Translations under genes and position numbers: made by a program
Source: Blastococcus aurantiacus
GTDB lineage: Bacteria; Actinomycetota; Actinomycetes; Mycobacteriales; Geodermatophilaceae
Assembly: GCF_900102425.1 (NCBI RefSeq)
Contig: NZ_FNBT01000005.1
Location: 366,078-430,077 of the forward strand
Reading direction: 5' to 3'
Length of the DNA stretch: 64,000 bases
The notes under the pieces: generated by a model
Databases searched by the model: none
What the model was told of the DNA's origin: nothing
Seen by the model: the letters and a program-made list of their open reading frames with translations, nothing else
Part shown: positions 41,375-50,428 of the stretch, piece by piece
How the letters are laid out: every line of letters begins with the position of its first letter
How positions within the stretch are numbered: the first letter of the stretch is position 1

Positions 41375-41765
41375 GGGTGGCCCCCTCGGTCGAGGTCGGG
41401 CCGGTCGCGGAGGTCTGGCCGGACGCGAAGTCGTGGCGCTCCAGCCGGTCCCGCATCTCGTCGGCGATGGGGTCGGTGTTCCGGTTGGCGTGGGCCACGT
41501 ACAGGTGCGTGATCGCGAACGTGGTCACGAACTGGGCCAGGCCGAGCAGGATGCCGAGGTTGACGTTGCCGAAGACCTCGGTGGCCATGAAGTCCGGCGC
41601 GTAGGTGGAGAGCAGGACGTAGAGCAGGTACCAGGCGAAGAAGGCGAAGGTCATCGGGAAGGCGAACCGGCGGAACCTGCGCTTCAGCTCGGCGAACTCG
41701 GGTGAGTTCTGCGCCTGCAGGTACTCCTCCGGCGTCAGCAGACGCCGTTCCGTGGGCTCGGTCAA
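41367..41765 (-). CDS. DUF485 (YjcH-like) membrane protein
   Basis: 132 residues, two membrane helices (about 36-58 and 68-92) with the DUF485 pattern FPMTFAFFAWYLLYVLLSTY. Partner of ActP-type symporters in many bacteria, role unknown. The start is a TTG at 41765, chosen because AGGAGG lies exactly 7 nt upstream and no ATG or GTG fits. The frame overlaps the actP start. Confidence 0.9.
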   Translation of the reverse strand: MTEPTERRLLTPEEYLQAQNSPEFAELKRRFRRFAFPMTFAFFAWYLLYVLLSTYAPDFMATEVFGNVNLGILLGLAQFVTTFAITHLYVAHANRNTDPIADEMRDRLERHDFASGQTSATGPTSTEGATRA

Positions 41766-41810
41766 GGTGCGACCTCCTGGTCAGAGTGGTCGGGCGTCAC
41801 ACCCGGCAGA

Positions 41811-41826
41811 TGTGAGCCCCGTCACG
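41811..41826. promoter_or_regulatory. Putative CRP/GlxR site upstream of the DUF485-actP operon
   Basis: TGTGA-GCCCCG-TCACG, one base from the TGTGA-N6-TCACA consensus of actinobacterial CRP/GlxR proteins. It lies 46 nt upstream of the TTG start. The rest of the 189-nt gap (41766-41954) holds the ribosome site and nothing else I recognise. Confidence 0.6.
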
Positions 41827-41954
41827 GTAGGAGGGCGCCCGGCTGCGTGCGATCCGCGGGACGGCGGCTGCGCCGAGCGGTCACCGGCATTCGGTGTACG
41901 GCAGGTCCGGCGGGACGAGCGGTCAGGCCGCCCGCCGCCCATCGGGCCGTCCGA

Positions 41955-43484
41955 TCACCGGGGCGGGGCGCCCCTGTCGAGCTGCACCGACTCGGGCGTG
42001 TGCAGCCGGACCATCGTCCGGGCGGCGTGCCGCGGCACCCGCCGCGGAGTGGCCAGCGACGCCCCCACCATGGTGAGGAACGCCAGCGGGACGGTCCATG
42101 CCGCGGGCTGGGCGAGCAGCGCACCCGCCCAGCCCTCCGGCCCCACGCCGAGCAGGGTGGCCAGCACCGACCCACCGGCGCACCCCCCGCCGATCAGCAT
42201 CCCCGCGATCGCCCCGACGTCGGTGAGCCGGCGCCACCAGATCCCCAGCACCAGCAACGGGCACAGCGTGGAGGCGGCGAAGGCGAAGGCCAGGCCGACG
42301 GCCTGGGCGACCCCCACCCCCTCGGTGAGCACGGCCAGGCCCAGGGGCACGAGGACGGCGACGACGGCACCGGCCTGGAAGGCCCGCACCCCGCCGAACC
42401 GGTGCCCCATCACGTCCTGGCTGATCACCCCCGCCACGGCGACCGTGAGCCCCGACGACGTGGAGAGGAAGGCGGCGAACGCCCCCGCCGTGGTCAGCGC
42501 CGACAGCAGGTCCCCCGCCGTGCCGCCCACCATGCGCGCCGGGAGCTCCAGCACCACCGACTCCGCGCGGCCGTCGGCGACGAGGTCCGGCGCGTAGAGC
42601 CGGCCCAGCCCCCCGTACACGGGGGGCAGGAGGTAGAACAGCCCGAGGAGGGCCAGCACGAACAGCGTCGTCCGGCGGGCCGCCGCCCCGTCGGGGTTGG
42701 TGTAGAAGCGGACCACCACGTGCGGCAGGCCCATCGTGCCCAGGAACGTGGCGATGATGATCGAGTACGTCGTGTAGACCTCGTGCTCGGCCCCGGCGAG
42801 CGGCGACACCCACGAGTCGCCGCTGCCGACGACGTCTCCCACCTCGACCGACGCCGGGGAGACCGCGCCGTCACCGAGCCAGATGGCGGCCATGAACAGC
42901 AGCGGGAACAGCAGGGCGGTGAGCTTGAGCCAGTACTGGAAGGCCTGCACGAAGGTGATGCTGCGCATGCCCCCGAACAGCACGTTGACGAGGACGACGG
43001 TCGCGACGAGCACGCCTCCCAGCCAGGGCCCGGTGCCGGTCGTGGAGGCGAGGGCGAGGCCGGCGCCCTGGAACTGCGGCATCAGGTAGAGCCAGCCGAT
43101 GGCCACCACCAGCAGGGCCGACAGCCGGCGCACCCCGCGCGACTCCAGCCGGCTCTCGGCGAAGTCGGGCAGCGTGTAGGCACCCGAGCGGCGCAGCGGC
43201 GCCGCGACCAGGACGAGCAGGACGAGGTACCCCGCCGTCCAGCCGACCGGGTACCAGAGCATCTCCGTGCCGAAGGCGAGCACGAGACCCGCGACGCCGA
43301 GGAAGGACGCCGCCGAGAGGTACTCCCCGCCGATCGCCGAGGCGTTGAGCCCCGGCCGCACCGTGCGGGAGGCGACGAAGAAGTCGCTGGTCGTGCGGGA
43401 GAAGCGCCAGCCGTAGGCACCGACCGCCAGGGTGACCACGAAGACCGCCGTCACGCCGAGGACGCTGTAGCCGGCGGCGGTCAT
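41955..43484 (-). CDS. Sodium/solute symporter (second copy)
   Basis: 509 residues, SSS family, 12-13 membrane segments. It shares with the first symporter the pattern ASAIGGEYLSAASFLGVAGL and GTMGLPHVVVRFYTNP, but is shorter and only distantly similar. ATG at 43484. It is the last gene of a minus-strand operon with a LytS kinase, a LytTR regulator and a small two-helix protein, which suggests that a carboxylate outside the cell induces its transporter. Confidence 0.9.
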   Translation of the reverse strand: MTAAGYSVLGVTAVFVVTLAVGAYGWRFSRTTSDFFVASRTVRPGLNASAIGGEYLSAASFLGVAGLVLAFGTEMLWYPVGWTAGYLVLLVLVAAPLRRSGAYTLPDFAESRLESRGVRRLSALLVVAIGWLYLMPQFQGAGLALASTTGTGPWLGGVLVATVVLVNVLFGGMRSITFVQAFQYWLKLTALLFPLLFMAAIWLGDGAVSPASVEVGDVVGSGDSWVSPLAGAEHEVYTTYSIIIATFLGTMGLPHVVVRFYTNPDGAAARRTTLFVLALLGLFYLLPPVYGGLGRLYAPDLVADGRAESVVLELPARMVGGTAGDLLSALTTAGAFAAFLSTSSGLTVAVAGVISQDVMGHRFGGVRAFQAGAVVAVLVPLGLAVLTEGVGVAQAVGLAFAFAASTLCPLLVLGIWWRRLTDVGAIAGMLIGGGCAGGSVLATLLGVGPEGWAGALLAQPAAWTVPLAFLTMVGASLATPRRVPRHAARTMVRLHTPESVQLDRGAPPR

Positions 43485-43563
43485 CCGCGGTGGTGGGCGC
43501 CGCGCGGCACGCGCCGGCGCGCGGGCCGGGTGCTGTGCCGGATGCGCGACCCCGCGAGCTCGG

Positions 43564-43938
43564 TCACGTGCGGTCCAGCACGTCGGTGAAGGCCCGTTCG
43601 TTGCGCTCGGCGGCGCGGACGTAGAGCCAGCCCACCAGCAGCAGGAACGGGTAGACGGCGAACGCCAGCAGGAACCACGGGAGCGGGACGGCCAGCACCT
43701 CCACCGCGGAGAGATCCGGGAACAGCCAGAACACCAGCGGGATCCCGCCGACGAACACCGCCAGGGTCGCCAGCGCCAGCAGCGCGAGCCGCAGTTGCGA
43801 GCGCAGCAGCGAGGACATGTACACCTCGCCCAGCCGGGTCTGGGCGTCGATCTCCCGGGCGGCGGGCACCCGCTGGGCGCGGGCGGCGCTCGTGCGGGGG
43901 CTGGTGACGCGGACCCGGCGGGGCGAGCTCTCCGACAC
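43564..43938 (-). CDS. Small two-helix membrane protein, probable symporter partner
   Basis: 124 residues: an Arg-rich N-terminus, then helices at about 51-71 and 82-106. Size, topology and position before the symporter resemble DUF485 partners, though the sequence is different. The GTG at 43938 lies 3 nt after the LytTR stop. A 79-nt GC-rich gap follows before the symporter. Confidence 0.72.
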   Translation of the reverse strand: MSESSPRRVRVTSPRTSAARAQRVPAAREIDAQTRLGEVYMSSLLRSQLRLALLALATLAVFVGGIPLVFWLFPDLSAVEVLAVPLPWFLLAFAVYPFLLLVGWLYVRAAERNERAFTDVLDRT

Positions 43939-43941
43939 CGG

Positions 43942-44682
43942 TCACCCCCTGCCCGGGGTGCCCGGCCGCGCGCGGCGGACCAGCAGGTCGCGCAGCTCCC
44001 GGGTGTGCCGCCGGCTCACGCCCAGGTGCGTCCCGCCGACGACGACCGTGCACCGGCCGGCGTCCATGCGGACCTCCTGCACGTGCTGGAGGGCCACCAG
44101 CAGCGACCGGTGGATCCGCACGAACCCGGCGTCCTTCCACGCCTCCTCGAGCGTGGTCAGCGGCACCCGCACCAGATGGCTGCCGGTCGGGGTGTGCAGC
44201 CGGGCGTAGTCGCCGTGCGCCTCGACGTACCCGACGCTGGACCGGGGCACGAACCGGGTCACCCCACCGAGCTCGACGGCGATGTCGTCGGCCGCCGACG
44301 GCGGCCCACCCGCCCGCGCGCCGACCACCCGGCGGACGGCTTCGGCCAGCCGCTGCTCGCGCACCGGCTTCAGGACGTAGTCCACGGCACCCAGCTCGAA
44401 CGCGTCCACGGCGTGGTCGTCGTAGGCGGTCACGAAGACCACGGGCGGCGGTGCCTTGAACCGGGAGAGCACGCGGGCCAGGTCGACCCCGCTGAGCCCG
44501 GGCATCCGGATGTCCAGGAAGACGGCGTCGACGCCGCGTTCCTGGAGGAGGCGCAGCGCCTCGGTCGCCGAGTCGCAGGTCAGGACCGCCTCGATGCGCT
44601 CGTCGCGCTCGAGGAGCCACCGCAGCTCCTCCAGCGCCGGTCGCTCGTCGTCGACCACGAGGACGGTCAGCCGGTCACTCAC
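43942..44682 (-). CDS. LytTR family response regulator
   Basis: 246 residues. Receiver with VLVVDDERPALEEL, phospho-Asp in AVFLDIRMPGLSG, Thr in FVTAYDDHA and Lys in YVLKPVREQRL. The C-terminal LytTR DNA-binding domain (about 140-240) has VGYVEAHGDYARLHT and FVRIHRSLLVALQHV. The GTG at 44682 overlaps the kinase stop (GTGA). By analogy with BtsSR/YpdAB it should control the downstream transporter in response to pyruvate or a related acid. Confidence 0.93.
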   Translation of the reverse strand: MSDRLTVLVVDDERPALEELRWLLERDERIEAVLTCDSATEALRLLQERGVDAVFLDIRMPGLSGVDLARVLSRFKAPPPVVFVTAYDDHAVDAFELGAVDYVLKPVREQRLAEAVRRVVGARAGGPPSAADDIAVELGGVTRFVPRSSVGYVEAHGDYARLHTPTGSHLVRVPLTTLEEAWKDAGFVRIHRSLLVALQHVQEVRMDAGRCTVVVGGTHLGVSRRHTRELRDLLVRRARPGTPGRG

Positions 44683-45821
44683 GGGCGCACTCCCGGGGCG
44701 AACTTGGGAACCCGCACGATAACCTTCGTCCCCGCGCCCGGGCCCGTCTCCACGACGAGGCCGTAGTCGTCGCCGAACGCGGTCCGGAGCCGCGCGTCCA
44801 CGTTGCCCAGGCCCACGGAGTCGACGGACTCGTCGCCCGCCAGCGCCCGCCGCACCTTCTCCGGGTCCTCCCCGACGCCGTCGTCCTCGACCGAGATCAG
44901 GCACTCTCCCCCGTGGTCGGCCGCGATGATCGTCACCGTCCCGACGCCCTGCTTGTGCTCCAGCCCGTGCCGGACGGCGTTCTCGACCAGCGGCTGGAGG
45001 CAGAGGAACGGCACGGCGACCGGCAGGACCTCCTGCGCCACCCGCAGCGTGACCTGCAGCCGGTCGCCGAACCGGGCCTTCTCCAGGACCAGATAGCGCT
45101 CGATGGATCGCAGCTCCTCGGCCAAGGTCGTGTACTCGCCGTGCCGGCTGAAGGAGTACCGGGTGAAGTCGGCGAACTCCAGCAGCAGCTCCCGGGCCTG
45201 CTCCGGGTCGGTCCGCACGAACGACGCGATCGCCGTCAGCGAGTTGTAGATGAAGTGCGGGCTGATCTGCGCCCTCAGCGCACGGACCTCCGCCTCCATG
45301 AGGCGGGTGCGCGACGCGTCCAGCTCGGCCAGCTCGAGGTTGCCCGACACCCAGCGCCCGACCTCGGCCACGGCCCGGACGAGCCCGGCCGACGCCGACG
45401 CGGTGAACGCCTGCAGGGTGCCGACCACCCGGTCCTCGACCACGAGCGGGCTCACCACGACCTGCCGCAGCCCGCAGCCGGCGTCCGAGCAGGCGAAGTC
45501 CGCGCGGTCGCGGACCACCGTGTTGCCCGACTCCAGGACGATGGCCGCGAGGGCCGCCGCGTCCCGCTCGTGGTGCCCGAACCGGCCGTCCCAGGCGAGC
45601 ATCGCCACGGTGTCGGTGAGCGCGACCGCCGGGACCCCGAGCAGGTCCCGCAGGTGCCGGATCGCATGCTCGGCGGAATCGGTGGTGAGGCCCCCGCGCA
45701 GCGCCGGCGCGGTGAGCGAGGCGGAGTGCAGGGTGCGGAAGGTCGCCTGCTCGGCCTCCGTCCCCAGGTGGCCACGTCGCAGCCAGCGCAGCGCGCCCGG
45801 CATCGGCAGTCGGGGCGGCAC
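44679..45821 (-). CDS. LytS-like sensor histidine kinase with GAF-type region
   Basis: 380 residues, no membrane helix. A GAF-like sensor (about 50-165, with a Cys pair in FACSDAGCGLRQVVV that could bind metal or sense redox) precedes the His_kinase domain with ISPHFIYNSLTAI (phospho-His) and the ATPase motifs LVENAVRHGLEHK, VEDDGVGEDP and GLGNVDARL. GTG 45821 follows GGAGGGGAG; ATG 45803 is possible. First gene of the LytSR-symporter operon. Confidence 0.92.
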   Translation of the reverse strand: MPPRLPMPGALRWLRRGHLGTEAEQATFRTLHSASLTAPALRGGLTTDSAEHAIRHLRDLLGVPAVALTDTVAMLAWDGRFGHHERDAAALAAIVLESGNTVVRDRADFACSDAGCGLRQVVVSPLVVEDRVVGTLQAFTASASAGLVRAVAEVGRWVSGNLELAELDASRTRLMEAEVRALRAQISPHFIYNSLTAIASFVRTDPEQARELLLEFADFTRYSFSRHGEYTTLAEELRSIERYLVLEKARFGDRLQVTLRVAQEVLPVAVPFLCLQPLVENAVRHGLEHKQGVGTVTIIAADHGGECLISVEDDGVGEDPEKVRRALAGDESVDSVGLGNVDARLRTAFGDDYGLVVETGPGAGTKVIVRVPKFAPGVRP

Positions 45822-45996
45822 CTCCCCTCCTCCCGCGGTCGGACCCGGCCGTCCTCCCGGGTGGGGACGGTGGACAGCGCACCGTAGATGGCGAGAGGTG
45901 GCTCACACCACCCGCCACGGCCGGACCGGCCCGAGACGTACGCGGGTCGCTCCGCGGACGTAACCGCCGTGCAATCCCGGGCTGGTGCACTGCGGC
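45822..45996. other. Divergent intergenic region, no recognised feature
   Basis: 175 nt between the LytS-like kinase and the Rieske gene. It must hold promoters for both, but I see no convincing -35/-10 pair, dyad or RNA motif. Confidence 0.5.
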
Positions 45997-47304
45997 ATGG
46001 GTACGAACGGTCGGGGATCGTCGGGTTGGTTCGCGGTGGCCCGCGCCGCGGAGGTCGGGACGACGCCGGTCCCGGTGGCCGCCGGCGGCCGCCCCTACGT
46101 CGTGGTGCGGCTGCGGCCGGGCGGGGAGGTCAGCGCCTTCCCCGCCCGCTGCCCCCACCGACTGGCTCCGCTGACGACGGCGAGCGTCGTCGACGGCCGG
46201 CTGCAGTGCCCGGCCCACGGATGGCGCTTCGACCGCGACGGGCGGTGCGCCGAGATCCCCTCGCTGGGCCAGGACGGCACGCCGCCGCCGCGCGCCGATC
46301 TGCGGGGGCCCTGGGCGGTGGAGGAGCGGTACGGCTGGGTGTGGATCGCTCCCGAGCGCACCCCGTCGTCCCCCACCCGGCCGGCGGCCCTCCCTGCCCT
46401 CGAGCCCGCCGGCGAGGCACACCGGCCGCAGGGTGCGGTGTTCGCCAACCTCGACCCGTCGCTGGAGCACGCCTGGCACCCGGTGGCCCTGTCCCGCGAG
46501 CTGCGTACCGGCGGCTGGCTGCAGGTCCGGCTGCTCGGCCGCACCTGGACGCTGTTCCGGGAGGACGGCGTGGCCCGTGCCGATCCCCCGGCGTTCGGCG
46601 TGCGCGAGCGGCTCGGGGCCCTGTGGCTGGCGCCGGCCGACCCGGCCGACGTCCCCCTCGAGGTGCCCGAGGCGGACGACCGGTCCACCGTCGGCGGCTG
46701 GGTCCCGCCGCTGCGCTCCCCCGGCCCCGCCGGCCCGCTGGCCGACACGTTCCTCGACGCGACGCACGGCCCCTTCGTGCACCCGACGACCCTCGCGGCC
46801 GTGCCGGAGATCGGGCCCTGCGAGCTGATCCGCGAACCCGGCGGCTTCCGCAGCGTCCAGGAGCAGGAGGTGGACAACCCGCTCGACCCGGAGGTCGCCG
46901 CAGGCAGGCGGCCCCTGCGGCAGCGGCGGCGCACCACCTACGTCTACCGGGCGCCCTTCCAGCTCCGGCTGCGGCAGGAGTTCCTCGACACCGGCGCGAC
47001 GACGACGCTGCTGTACCTGCTGCAGCCCGAGGACGCGGACTCCACCCGCATCTACGTCCGCCTGATGCTCGCCGCCGGGCCGGGACGACGGCTGCCGGCG
47101 CCGGCCACCGTGGCCGAGCAGGTGGCGCTGCAGCAACAGGTGCTCGAGGAGGACATCCGGTCCCAGGCGGCCCTCCAGCTGCCCGGGCTGCCCCTCGACC
47201 TGCGCGCGGAGGTGCACGTGCCCGCCGATGCCCGCGGCGTCGCGCTGCGCCAGGCGCTGTGCGACTTCATGGAGCTCGGCGCGCGGAGGCCGCACGCCGC
47301 CTGA
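45997..47304 (+). CDS. Rieske non-heme iron oxygenase, alpha-subunit-like
   Basis: 435 residues. The Rieske [2Fe-2S] ligands are Cys52-His54 (CPHR) and Cys71-His74 (CPAHGW). The mononuclear iron motif DATHGPFVH gives Asp254, His257 and His262 in the exact D-x2-H-x4-H spacing. Between them (about 148-225) a second, cluster-less Rieske-like segment appears (HPVALSRELRTGGW to GALWLAPADPAD). No reductase or ferredoxin is adjacent. Substrate unknown. ATG 45997 is preferred over GTG 45985. Confidence 0.87.
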   Translation: MGTNGRGSSGWFAVARAAEVGTTPVPVAAGGRPYVVVRLRPGGEVSAFPARCPHRLAPLTTASVVDGRLQCPAHGWRFDRDGRCAEIPSLGQDGTPPPRADLRGPWAVEERYGWVWIAPERTPSSPTRPAALPALEPAGEAHRPQGAVFANLDPSLEHAWHPVALSRELRTGGWLQVRLLGRTWTLFREDGVARADPPAFGVRERLGALWLAPADPADVPLEVPEADDRSTVGGWVPPLRSPGPAGPLADTFLDATHGPFVHPTTLAAVPEIGPCELIREPGGFRSVQEQEVDNPLDPEVAAGRRPLRQRRRTTYVYRAPFQLRLRQEFLDTGATTTLLYLLQPEDADSTRIYVRLMLAAGPGRRLPAPATVAEQVALQQQVLEEDIRSQAALQLPGLPLDLRAEVHVPADARGVALRQALCDFMELGARRPHAA

Positions 47305-47307
47305 CCG

Positions 47308-47442
47308 TCACTCTCCGGGCAGCGGCGCTCCGCAGGCGGGGCAGGTCGTGGGCGGGTCCTCGTCGGCGAGCCGTCCGCACGCCGGGCAGACCCGGCGCAG
47401 CCAGCAGGCCGGGTCGCCGCCCTCCTCCTCGGCGTCGGTCAT
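47308..47442 (-). CDS. 44-residue double zinc-knuckle protein
   Basis: The protein begins MTDAEEEGGDPACWLRRVC and has two CPACG knuckles (about residues 19-23 and 34-38) separated by an acidic-Pro linker, ending LPGE. The four Cys could bind one zinc as a rubredoxin-like ribbon. Its stop is 3 nt from the Rieske stop, in convergent orientation. It is too short for most gene finders; the paired CPxCG motifs and codon bias are the evidence. Confidence 0.6.
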   Translation of the reverse strand: MTDAEEEGGDPACWLRRVCPACGRLADEDPPTTCPACGAPLPGE

Positions 47443-47531
47443 GCGACCAGTCTGGTCCGCACGTCGCGATCAGACCTGGGGTGGACGCGCGGTTCCGTCC
47501 TGGGGACGACGAGATCGGGCGCCCCGCTCCC

Positions 47532-47537
47532 TAGGCT
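47532..47537 (+). promoter_or_regulatory. Putative leaderless -10 (TAGGCT)
   Basis: TAGGCT ends 7 nt before the GTG of the histidine kinase at 47545. Confidence 0.5.
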
Positions 47538-47544
47538 CGGCAGC

Positions 47545-48726
47545 GTGGACGGTGCCCTGGACAACCCGGCGGACCGGCTGCGCCGTCACCCGTTCGCCTT
47601 CGACGCGGCGCTGGCCGCCGCGGTCTGGTTCTGCACCGTCCTGCTGCCCTCCACGGCCTACTGGGAGAATCCGGCCGGCGCCTTCCTGATCGGCACGCTG
47701 CTGACCGTCCCGCTGGCCTGGCGACGGCGGGCACCGGTCCCGGCGGCCGCCGCGGTGGTGGCCGTCGGCCTGCTCGAGCTGCTCGTCGTGCCGGAGTTCC
47801 TGGCCGCCAACGTCGCGGCGCTGATCATGGTCTACGCGCTGGCCGCCTACTCGACGCGCTGGGCGGCCCAGGCGGGTCTCGCCGTCGGGCTCGTCGGCGC
47901 GGGCCTGGCCGCGCTGCGGTACTGGGGCTACGGGATCGCCGACTCCATCGTCCCCGTGGCCGGCGCCATCGGCGTCTCCGTCGTCGCCGCGTGGGCGCTG
48001 GGAAACCTGCGCCGGGCCCGGCTGCAACAGCTGGCGGCGCTCGAGGAGCGGGCGCAGCTGCTGGAGCTGGAGCGCGACCAGGAGATGCGGCTGGCCGCCA
48101 CCACCGAGCGGGCGCGCATCGCCCGCGAGCTGCACGACGTCGTCGCGCACTCCCTGTCGGTGGTCATCGCGCAGGCCGACGGCGGCCGGTACGCGGGCAA
48201 GGCCGATCCCGCGGCGGCGACCGAAGCGCTGGAGGCCATTGCCGCCACCGGCCGGCAGGCGCTCACCGACATGCGGTCCCTGCTGGGCGTGCTGCGCGAG
48301 GGCGGTGGCGAGGAGTACGCACCGCAGCCGGACGTCGCCGCCATCCCCGCCCTGGTGGAGGACGTGCGGGCCAGCGGGCTCGACGTCGACCTCATCGTCG
48401 AGGGCGAGCCCCAGCCGCTGGCCGCCGGGCCGCAGCTGGCCGCCTACCGGATCGTGCAGGAGTCGCTGACCAACGTGCTCAAGCACGCCGGTCCGGCCTC
48501 CCGCGCCTGGGTGCGGCTGCAGTGGCGGCCCGACGCGCTGGAGCTGTCGGTGCTGGACGACGGCCGGGGCGCCTCGTCCGCCATGGTGTCCTCCGACGGA
48601 GGCGGCCAGGGGTTGCGCGGCATGCGCGAGCGCGCGGAGCTGCACCGCGGACGGCTGGAGGCCGGGCCTCGGCACGGTGGCGGCTTCGGCGTGCACGCCG
48701 CCCTGCCCTACGGTTCTCGTCGATGA
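47545..48726 (+). CDS. NarL-type sensor histidine kinase
   Basis: 393 residues. Five or six membrane segments in the first 155 residues with short loops (an intramembrane-sensing layout), a coiled coil (about 155-185), HisKA_3 with ARIARELHDVVAHSLSVV (phospho-His about 197) and HATPase motifs VQESLTNVLKHAG, DDGRG and GQGLRGMRERAELHRG. Its stop overlaps the regulator start (ATGA). An ABC transporter follows, so it probably senses an envelope-active compound that the transporter removes. Confidence 0.93.
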   Translation: MDGALDNPADRLRRHPFAFDAALAAAVWFCTVLLPSTAYWENPAGAFLIGTLLTVPLAWRRRAPVPAAAAVVAVGLLELLVVPEFLAANVAALIMVYALAAYSTRWAAQAGLAVGLVGAGLAALRYWGYGIADSIVPVAGAIGVSVVAAWALGNLRRARLQQLAALEERAQLLELERDQEMRLAATTERARIARELHDVVAHSLSVVIAQADGGRYAGKADPAAATEALEAIAATGRQALTDMRSLLGVLREGGGEEYAPQPDVAAIPALVEDVRASGLDVDLIVEGEPQPLAAGPQLAAYRIVQESLTNVLKHAGPASRAWVRLQWRPDALELSVLDDGRGASSAMVSSDGGGQGLRGMRERAELHRGRLEAGPRHGGGFGVHAALPYGSRR

Positions 48727-49433
48727 CCGGACCGATGAGCGAGCCGATCCGGGTGGTCCTCGTCGACGACCAGCAGATGGTCCGCGCCGGTTTCCGGATG
48801 GTCATCGACTCCCAGCCCGACCTCACGGTGGTGGGCGAGGCGGGCGACGGCGCCGCGGCCGTGCAGTTGCTGCGGGGCACCCCGGCCGACGTCGTCCTCA
48901 TGGACATCCGCATGCCGGGCACCGACGGCCTCGAGGCGACGCGGCAGGTGACCGCGCTGCCGGAGGCACCCCGCGTCGTCGTGCTGACGACGTTCGACCT
49001 CGACGAGTACGTCGTCGCCGCCATCGGCGCCGGGGCCAGCGGCTTCCTGCTCAAGGACGCCCCGCCCGAGGAGATGCTCGCCGCGGTGCGCACCGTGCAC
49101 GCCGGCGACTCGGTGATCGCGGCCAGCTCCACCCGCCGGCTGCTGCAGCACGTCGCGCCGATGCTGCGGGGCGCGTCGTCGTCGGCCCCCGGCGGTGGCG
49201 ACGACGCCGCTTTGGCCGAGCTGACGCCCCGGGAGCGCGAGGTGCTCGTGCAGATGGCGCTGGGCGCCTCGAACACCGAGATCGCGCGCAGTTTCGTCGT
49301 CAGCGAGGCGACCGTGAAGACCCACGTCGGGCGGGTGCTGGCCAAGACCGGCTCCCGCGACCGCGTGCAGGCCGTCGTCCTCGCCTACCGGATCGGCCTC
49401 GTGCAGCCGGCCGACCTCCTCCGCGACGCCTAG
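48723..49433 (+). CDS. NarL/LuxR family response regulator
   Basis: 236 residues. Receiver with VVLVDDQQMVRAGFRM, phospho-Asp in VVLMDIRMPGTDG, Thr in VVLTTFDLDEYV and Lys in FLLKDAPPEE. LuxR helix-turn-helix (about 165-220) with LTPREREVLVQMALGASNTE. ATG 48723 overlaps the kinase stop; MSEP at 48735 is an alternative. The R3 palindrome array begins 2 nt after the stop. Confidence 0.94.
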   Translation: MTGPMSEPIRVVLVDDQQMVRAGFRMVIDSQPDLTVVGEAGDGAAAVQLLRGTPADVVLMDIRMPGTDGLEATRQVTALPEAPRVVVLTTFDLDEYVVAAIGAGASGFLLKDAPPEEMLAAVRTVHAGDSVIAASSTRRLLQHVAPMLRGASSSAPGGGDDAALAELTPREREVLVQMALGASNTEIARSFVVSEATVKTHVGRVLAKTGSRDRVQAVVLAYRIGLVQPADLLRDA

Positions 49434-49434
49434 C

Positions 49435-49502
49435 CTGCTTTTCCGCGGAAAAGCAGGCCGCTTTTCCGCGGAGAAGCAGAACGCTTCTCCGCGGAAAAGC
49501 AG
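49435..49502. repeat. R3 palindrome array, three units
   Basis: Three tandem CCGCGG-centred palindromes. Unit 1 (49435-49456) is a perfect 22-nt palindrome, CTGCTTTTCCG plus its complement. Units 2 (49460-49477) and 3 (49483-49500) are exact reverse complements of each other over 18 nt with a 5-nt loop. It starts 2 nt after the response-regulator stop. The rest of the gap to 49649 holds only the ABC gene's ribosome site. Confidence 0.8.
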
Positions 49503-49649
49503 GCGGCTCCGCCCAGGGGATGACGGCGGGGTCCGCCCGGGGGAGCACGGACGGCGACCGGAAGATGGCCCTCCGCTCCGACGCGGGAGGACGGCCCCGG
49601 GCGGGAGCGTGATCACCGTTGCCGCATCCCCCCGCACCGGAGGTCCGAA

Positions 49650-50426
<777 letters not shown>

Positions 50427-50428
50427 CG

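Noticed and set aside
39734..45821. A horizontally acquired island because of two similar symporters
   Set aside because: Base composition and codon use match the surroundings, and there are no repeats or integrase.
43942..47295. A 1117-residue minus-strand frame
   Set aside because: Only its last part (LytTR regulator, from 44682) is real. The rest is antisense to the Rieske and kinase genes.
49435..49502. Tandem R3 units as a CRISPR array
   Set aside because: Units are palindromes with 3-5 nt between them, without spacers of uniform length, and no cas genes are present.
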